Part shown: positions 60,407 to 64,000 of the stretch, in pieces
Layout: each line of letters starts with the position of its first letter
How positions within the stretch are numbered: the first letter of the stretch is position 1
NCBI RefSeq assembly: GCF_001591265.1
Contig: NZ_BCUL01000002.1
Span: 220,738 to 284,737 of the forward strand
Direction: 5' to 3'
Length of the DNA stretch: 64,000 nt
Source: Moraxella atlantae NBRC 14588
GTDB taxonomy: Bacteria; Pseudomonadota; Gammaproteobacteria; Pseudomonadales; Moraxellaceae
Made by a program: the position numbers and the translations under genes
The notes under the pieces: generated by a model
Databases searched by the model: none
The model's input: the letters and a program-made list of their open reading frames with translations, nothing else
What the model was told of the DNA's origin: nothing

Positions 60407-61237
60407 TCAAAACTCACCCAGCACCCAACCGCTGATAAACGCAAAATATTCGCGTAGCCATACTGCAGGGCGCATGAGCGGTGGGGTGGGTGCGTCTGCC
60501 ATCGTCACATGGGCTAAGCCTTGCCGCCGTGCGATCTTCTGCGCGCGCAATGTATGAAAATCACTGGTCACCACCACCACAGGATCGGTTGGTGCAATGC
60601 CATGCGCCCGCAAAATTGGCAAACTGTTGGCAATGTTGAGCGCGGTACTGGTGCTTTTGGTTTCTAATGCCATACGCCGCGCTGCTATGCCATAGCGTGC
60701 GTGCAAATAATTTGCCATCACCTCAGCTTCGCTTTGGGTTTTACCGATGCCAAAGCCGCCTGTCAGCACGATCAGCGCATTGGGGGCTTGATTAGCAAGC
60801 TGTGCTGCGCGGTCAAGGCGCAGTGCCAGCGTCGGTGTGGGCTGACCATTTTTAAAACCAGAACCCAACACGACGATAGCGCGTGCTGTATCTGTGGCAG
60901 GCGTATGGTGCAAGTGCTGATTGAGCAGCACACAAAACCCGATAAAACTGACCAGCCACACGCCAAACCCAAGCCAAACACCTTGCCACAGTCGTCGCCA
61001 TGTTGGGTGTTGGCGCAGCCAGTTTTGCAAGCGTTGCCAGTAGATGCCATGCCCCGTCAATGCCGCGCCAATCGCTAGCGGCAACAGCGTACCCAAATGG
61101 ATTTTACGCTGCACCAGCAAAACAAGGCTATACGCTATCATCACCGTGCCGACGCTGATGAAGCCAACACGCGTGTACCGTATGAGCCGAGCAGGCAAAA
61201 CAAAATGTGGCGAGGTTGGTAAAAAAGTGCGCGGCAT
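60407..61237 (-). CDS. YdcF family (DUF218) membrane protein
   Basis: A 276-residue protein: three or four hydrophobic N-terminal segments (about 20-120), then a DUF218 domain with AIVVLGSGF, LTGGFGIGKTQSEAEVMANYL and the STSTALNIANS motif, as in ElyC/SanA/YdcF. ElyC-type proteins affect peptidoglycan precursor or undecaprenyl-lipid handling; a role for this one is not shown by context. Its TGA stop lies directly at the left end of mobile element copy C. AGGTGTACC precedes the start. Confidence 0.8.
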   Translation of the reverse strand: MPRTFLPTSPHFVLPARLIRYTRVGFISVGTVMIAYSLVLLVQRKIHLGTLLPLAIGAALTGHGIYWQRLQNWLRQHPTWRRLWQGVWLGFGVWLVSFIGFCVLLNQHLHHTPATDTARAIVVLGSGFKNGQPTPTLALRLDRAAQLANQAPNALIVLTGGFGIGKTQSEAEVMANYLHARYGIAARRMALETKSTSTALNIANSLPILRAHGIAPTDPVVVVTSDFHTLRAQKIARRQGLAHVTMADAPTPPLMRPAVWLREYFAFISGWVLGEF

Positions 61238-61298
61238 GGTACACCTAATTTTTGGGTTGATTTTGCGGTATTTTAACCAAAAAAAGCTTCAATCAAAA

Positions 61299-61327
61299 AA
61301 AGCCGAGCAGTGCCCGACTTTTTGCTT
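61299..61327 (-). terminator. Terminator after htpG
   Basis: On the minus strand AAGTCGGGCA/TGCTCGGCTT forms a nearly continuous stem (two G-T pairs), followed by TTTTTTT. Confidence 0.75.
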
Positions 61328-61353
61328 ACATTTTTAAATCAATAGCGTGCTGG

Positions 61354-63312
61354 TTAGCGCATGAGCAACGCATTGATGCGTTTTAGGTATGCGGCTGGGT
61401 CATCTAGCTGCCCACCTTCTGCCAATAATGCTTGGTCAAAAATCACTTGTGCCAAATCGTCAAACTGTTCTGCGCTGTCTAGTTTTTGGATCAGCGGATG
61501 GTTAGGGTTGACTTCTAAAATTGGTTTGGTTTCTGGCACAGGTTGCCCCATTTGTTTGAGCATTTGTACCATCTGTGGCGACAATTCACCCTCAGCAGTG
61601 ACCAACAGTGCAGGGCTATCAACCAAACGGTTGGAGACGCGCACGTCTTTGGCACGGCTTGATAACGCGGTTTTGAGCTTATCAACCACAGGCTTCATGG
61701 TCGCCTCGGCTTCTTCGGCTTGTTTTTTCTCTGCTTCATCAGTCAAGTCGCCTAAATCCACGGCGCCTTTGGCGATGTTTTGTAGCGGTGTGCCGTCAAA
61801 TTCGTGCAAGAAGTTCATCGCCCATTCATCCACACGCTGGGTCATGAGGATCACTTCAATGCCTTTTTTCTTGAATACTTCTAGCTGTGGGCTGTTTTTG
61901 GCAGCGGCTAGGCTGTCGGCGGTCAAATAATAAATCGCTTTTTGCCCGTCTTTCATACGCGCTTTGTAGTCTTCAAGGCTGGTTGCCACGTTGTCATCGG
62001 TGGTGGTGGCATAGCGTAGCAGCTTGGCAATGCGTTCTTGGTTGGCTTGGTCTTCGCCCAAACCTTCTTTAAGCACTTCGCCAAATTCTGCATAAAACTG
62101 TTTGTATTTGTCTTGTTTTTCGGTCTCGGCGCTGTTGGCAAGGCTTGCCAATAGTGTCAAGACGCGGCGCGCGTTACCGTCACGGATGGCTTTGACATCT
62201 CGGCTTTCTTGCAAAATCTCGCGGCTGACGTTGAGCGGCAAGTCGGCGGTATCAATCACACCTTTGACAAAGCGCAAATACATAGGCAATAGCTGCTCTG
62301 CGTCATCCATGATAAACACGCGTTTGACGTACAGTTTAAGCCCGTGTTTTTGCTCGCGGTGATATAAGTCAAACGGTGCTTTTTGTGGGATGTAAAGCAG
62401 TTGGGTGTACTGCAAGCGCCCCTCGACGCGGTTGTGCGTCCATGTCAGCGGTGGCTCAAAGTCGTAAGTTAGGTTTTTGTAAAACTCGATATATTCATCG
62501 TCACTGATTTCGCTAGGTGAGCGCGTCCACAAGGCATTGGCTTGGTTGATGGTTTCCCACTCATCGGTCAGCACCATCTCGCCTTTTGGCACGGCATTTT
62601 CGTCTGCATCGGCAGGTAGCTCTTCTTCTTGCCACACTTCTTTGCGCATTTGAATGGGTAGGCTGATGTGGTCAGAGTATTTATTGACCAAGCTTTTGAT
62701 TTTGTGGCGGTCAAGGTATTCGCTGTACTCGTCTTTGATGTGTAGACTGATCACTGTGCCGCGCGTCGGTTTGTCGATGGCTTGGGTGGTAAACTCGCCT
62801 GTACCGCTCGATACCCAGCGCACACCGTGGCTGGCAGGTTCGCCTGCTTTGCGTGTATCAACGGTGATGGTATCGGCAACAATAAAGCCTGAGTAAAAAC
62901 CCACACCAAACTGTCCAATCAGATTGCCATCTTGTTTTTGCGCGTCGCTTAATTTGTCTAAAAATGCCTTGGTACCAGATTTGGCGATTGTACCAAGATT
63001 TTCGATGACATCGGCTTCATTCATGCCAATGCCGTTGTCCATAAAGCGGATGATTTTTGCGTCTTTGTCAATGTCAATGCGAATGTGCAAATCGCTGTCA
63101 CCTTCGTACAGGCTATCGTCTTGGGTGGCTTCAAAACGCAGCTTGTCACAAGCGTCTGAGGCGTTTGACACCAATTCACGCACAAAAATATCGGCATTTG
63201 AGTACAAAGAATGGGTGACAAGGTGCAATAATTGCGCGACTTCAGCTTCAAACACGTGATTTTTGGCTTCGCCTGTCGCGGTGGTATCCTGATTGGTTGG
63301 TTGTTGTGACAT
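61354..63312 (-). CDS. htpG: Chaperone HtpG (Hsp90)
   Basis: Bacterial Hsp90. The 652-residue protein has the N-terminal GHKL ATPase with [15 protein letters not shown] (about 49-63), DNGIGM (about 92-97) and the lid [15 protein letters not shown] (about 133-147). The middle domain has [19 protein letters not shown], and the C-terminal dimerisation domain has a Lys/Glu/Ala-rich linker. The length is close to the usual 630. TAGGAAAATT precedes the ATG. It is single-gene with its own terminator. Confidence 0.97.
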   Translation of the reverse strand: MSQQPTNQDTTATGEAKNHVFEAEVAQLLHLVTHSLYSNADIFVRELVSNASDACDKLRFEATQDDSLYEGDSDLHIRIDIDKDAKIIRFMDNGIGMNEADVIENLGTIAKSGTKAFLDKLSDAQKQDGNLIGQFGVGFYSGFIVADTITVDTRKAGEPASHGVRWVSSGTGEFTTQAIDKPTRGTVISLHIKDEYSEYLDRHKIKSLVNKYSDHISLPIQMRKEVWQEEELPADADENAVPKGEMVLTDEWETINQANALWTRSPSEISDDEYIEFYKNLTYDFEPPLTWTHNRVEGRLQYTQLLYIPQKAPFDLYHREQKHGLKLYVKRVFIMDDAEQLLPMYLRFVKGVIDTADLPLNVSREILQESRDVKAIRDGNARRVLTLLASLANSAETEKQDKYKQFYAEFGEVLKEGLGEDQANQERIAKLLRYATTTDDNVATSLEDYKARMKDGQKAIYYLTADSLAAAKNSPQLEVFKKKGIEVILMTQRVDEWAMNFLHEFDGTPLQNIAKGAVDLGDLTDEAEKKQAEEAEATMKPVVDKLKTALSSRAKDVRVSNRLVDSPALLVTAEGELSPQMVQMLKQMGQPVPETKPILEVNPNHPLIQKLDSAEQFDDLAQVIFDQALLAEGGQLDDPAAYLKRINALLMR

Positions 63313-63505
63313 AATTTTCCTAAAAATTGATCCAATAAAAAATTAAATAAAACAGACGCTTAGCAGATTTGTATCCAATATGCCAAACGTTACGCAAACG
63401 GTATGGTAGTGCCATACATGCTGGCTTATACTTATGGTTTGAGCAAGATTTTTTCAAGCGTATTTGGTGGGCAATAAAGCGCTAAACACCAAAATCGGGG
63501 GCAAT

Positions 63506-63931
63506 ATGATGACTTTGACCAATGCCATACGGCAGCGATGGGTAAGTGTTTTGTTGGTAGGTATGGCGGCATTGGGTGTAAGTGGGTGCGCTGCCAGTGG
63601 TGCGCAATCTGCTGCAATACCATCTGCTGGCATTGGTGGGCAGCGTGATATACAAGGCTGTTTGCCTGCTGCAGGGCAAACATGGTCGTATCTCAAACAA
63701 CAGTGTGTGCAGACATTTGACGTTGCCGATATCCGCTTTAATCAGCAAAAAAATGGCACAACATACCGTGTAGATGTGATTTTATCCGATGATCGTCAGC
63801 AAGCTGAATTATTTGCGGTCGATGTAGCGCCAAATACGATTTTGACGGCGGTCAAAGGCGGCTATGTATCGGCGGACGGACGCTTACGGCTTTTGAACAC
63901 CGACCGCGGCTGGCGACTGCTAACTCAATAA
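63506..63931 (+). CDS. Predicted lipoprotein of unknown function
   Basis: A 141-residue lipoprotein. The ATG at 63506 follows GGGGGCAAT and gives a signal peptide ending in the lipobox GVSGC (Cys28); the in-frame extension to 63464 is not a signal sequence. The mature domain contains CLPAAGQTWSYLKQQCVQTFD, a two-Cys motif seen in several short secreted proteins of unknown function. Beta-rich text and an ending GGYVSADGRLRLLNTDRGWRLL follow. I recognise no named family. A terminator follows. Confidence 0.75.
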   Translation: MMTLTNAIRQRWVSVLLVGMAALGVSGCAASGAQSAAIPSAGIGGQRDIQGCLPAAGQTWSYLKQQCVQTFDVADIRFNQQKNGTTYRVDVILSDDRQQAELFAVDVAPNTILTAVKGGYVSADGRLRLLNTDRGWRLLTQ

Positions 63932-63957
63932 AATCCGCCTAATTAATACTCAACAAG

Positions 63958-63992
63958 AAACAAGCCCACGTTTGTCAATGGACTTGTTTTTT
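63958..63992 (+). terminator. Possible terminator after the last lipoprotein gene
   Basis: AAACAAGCCCA...TGGACTTGTTTTTT, a stem with one mismatch and a T run. Confidence 0.65.
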
Positions 63993-64000
63993 AAAAACTA

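Overview
The window is ordinary chromosomal DNA of a gammaproteobacterium. The best fit is Moraxellaceae (Moraxella/Psychrobacter/Faucicola side). This rests on protein character, on the dut-algC-argB and smc-zipA-ligA gene orders shared with pseudomonads, and on moderate GC judged by eye; it is an inference, not a database result. About 57 protein genes, RNase P RNA and two identical tRNA-Lys genes are supported. There is no prophage, plasmid module, CRISPR array or defence island. Almost every gene is housekeeping, and the accessory material is small mobile DNA.

Layout. 1-5584: end of dsbD, a Pmp3-like membrane peptide, phospholipase pldA, comF, a 345-bp hairpin-rich mobile element (copy A), then lpxH and ppiB. 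5.8-23.3 kb: glnS, pbpG, a DksA-like gene, pgk, a lipoprotein, fba, ruvA facing accBC, guaB, glmM, pdxH, degV, proB and hemE. 23.3-33.5 kb: rnpB, a ferredoxin, coaD, smpB-cmoM, an orphan iron-type binding protein, nadR-pnuC (NAD salvage), a secreted unknown, and dut-algC-argB. 33.8-46 kb: smc, zipA, ligA, a glycine-zipper lipoprotein followed by a 92-bp miniature element, tandem tRNA-Lys, and macAB. 45.7-50.1 kb: leuS-lptE-holA. 50.2-51.4 kb: an IS200/IS605-type element carrying only tnpB. 51.4-64 kb: a YffB-like reductase, ccoNOQP (cbb3 oxidase), an SCP2 protein, two unknowns, lolC/E-lolD, a second copy of the hairpin element (copy C), ydcF, htpG and a lipoprotein.

Several genes work together on the envelope: LpxH (lipid A), LptE (LPS export), LolCD (lipoprotein export), PldA (outer-membrane phospholipid), PbpG, GlmM and AccBC. 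NadR with PnuC, and Dut with AlgC and ArgB, form recognisable operons. CcoNOQP is a complete high-affinity oxidase core.

The most interesting signal is a three-copy mobile family. One copy carries a TnpB nuclease whose usual RuvC-II glutamate is a glycine, with a glutamate nearby that could substitute (a rearranged site of the kind reported for Fanzors and some TnpBs). Two near-identical 345-bp copies lack any gene but keep both ends and a chain of stem-loops. Both sit between convergent genes, and base-pair covariation between copies supports a conserved RNA structure at the right end. Other leads are a possible attenuator in the guaB leader, tandem repeats plus a palindrome upstream of macAB, and a 92-bp MITE with a 7-bp target duplication.
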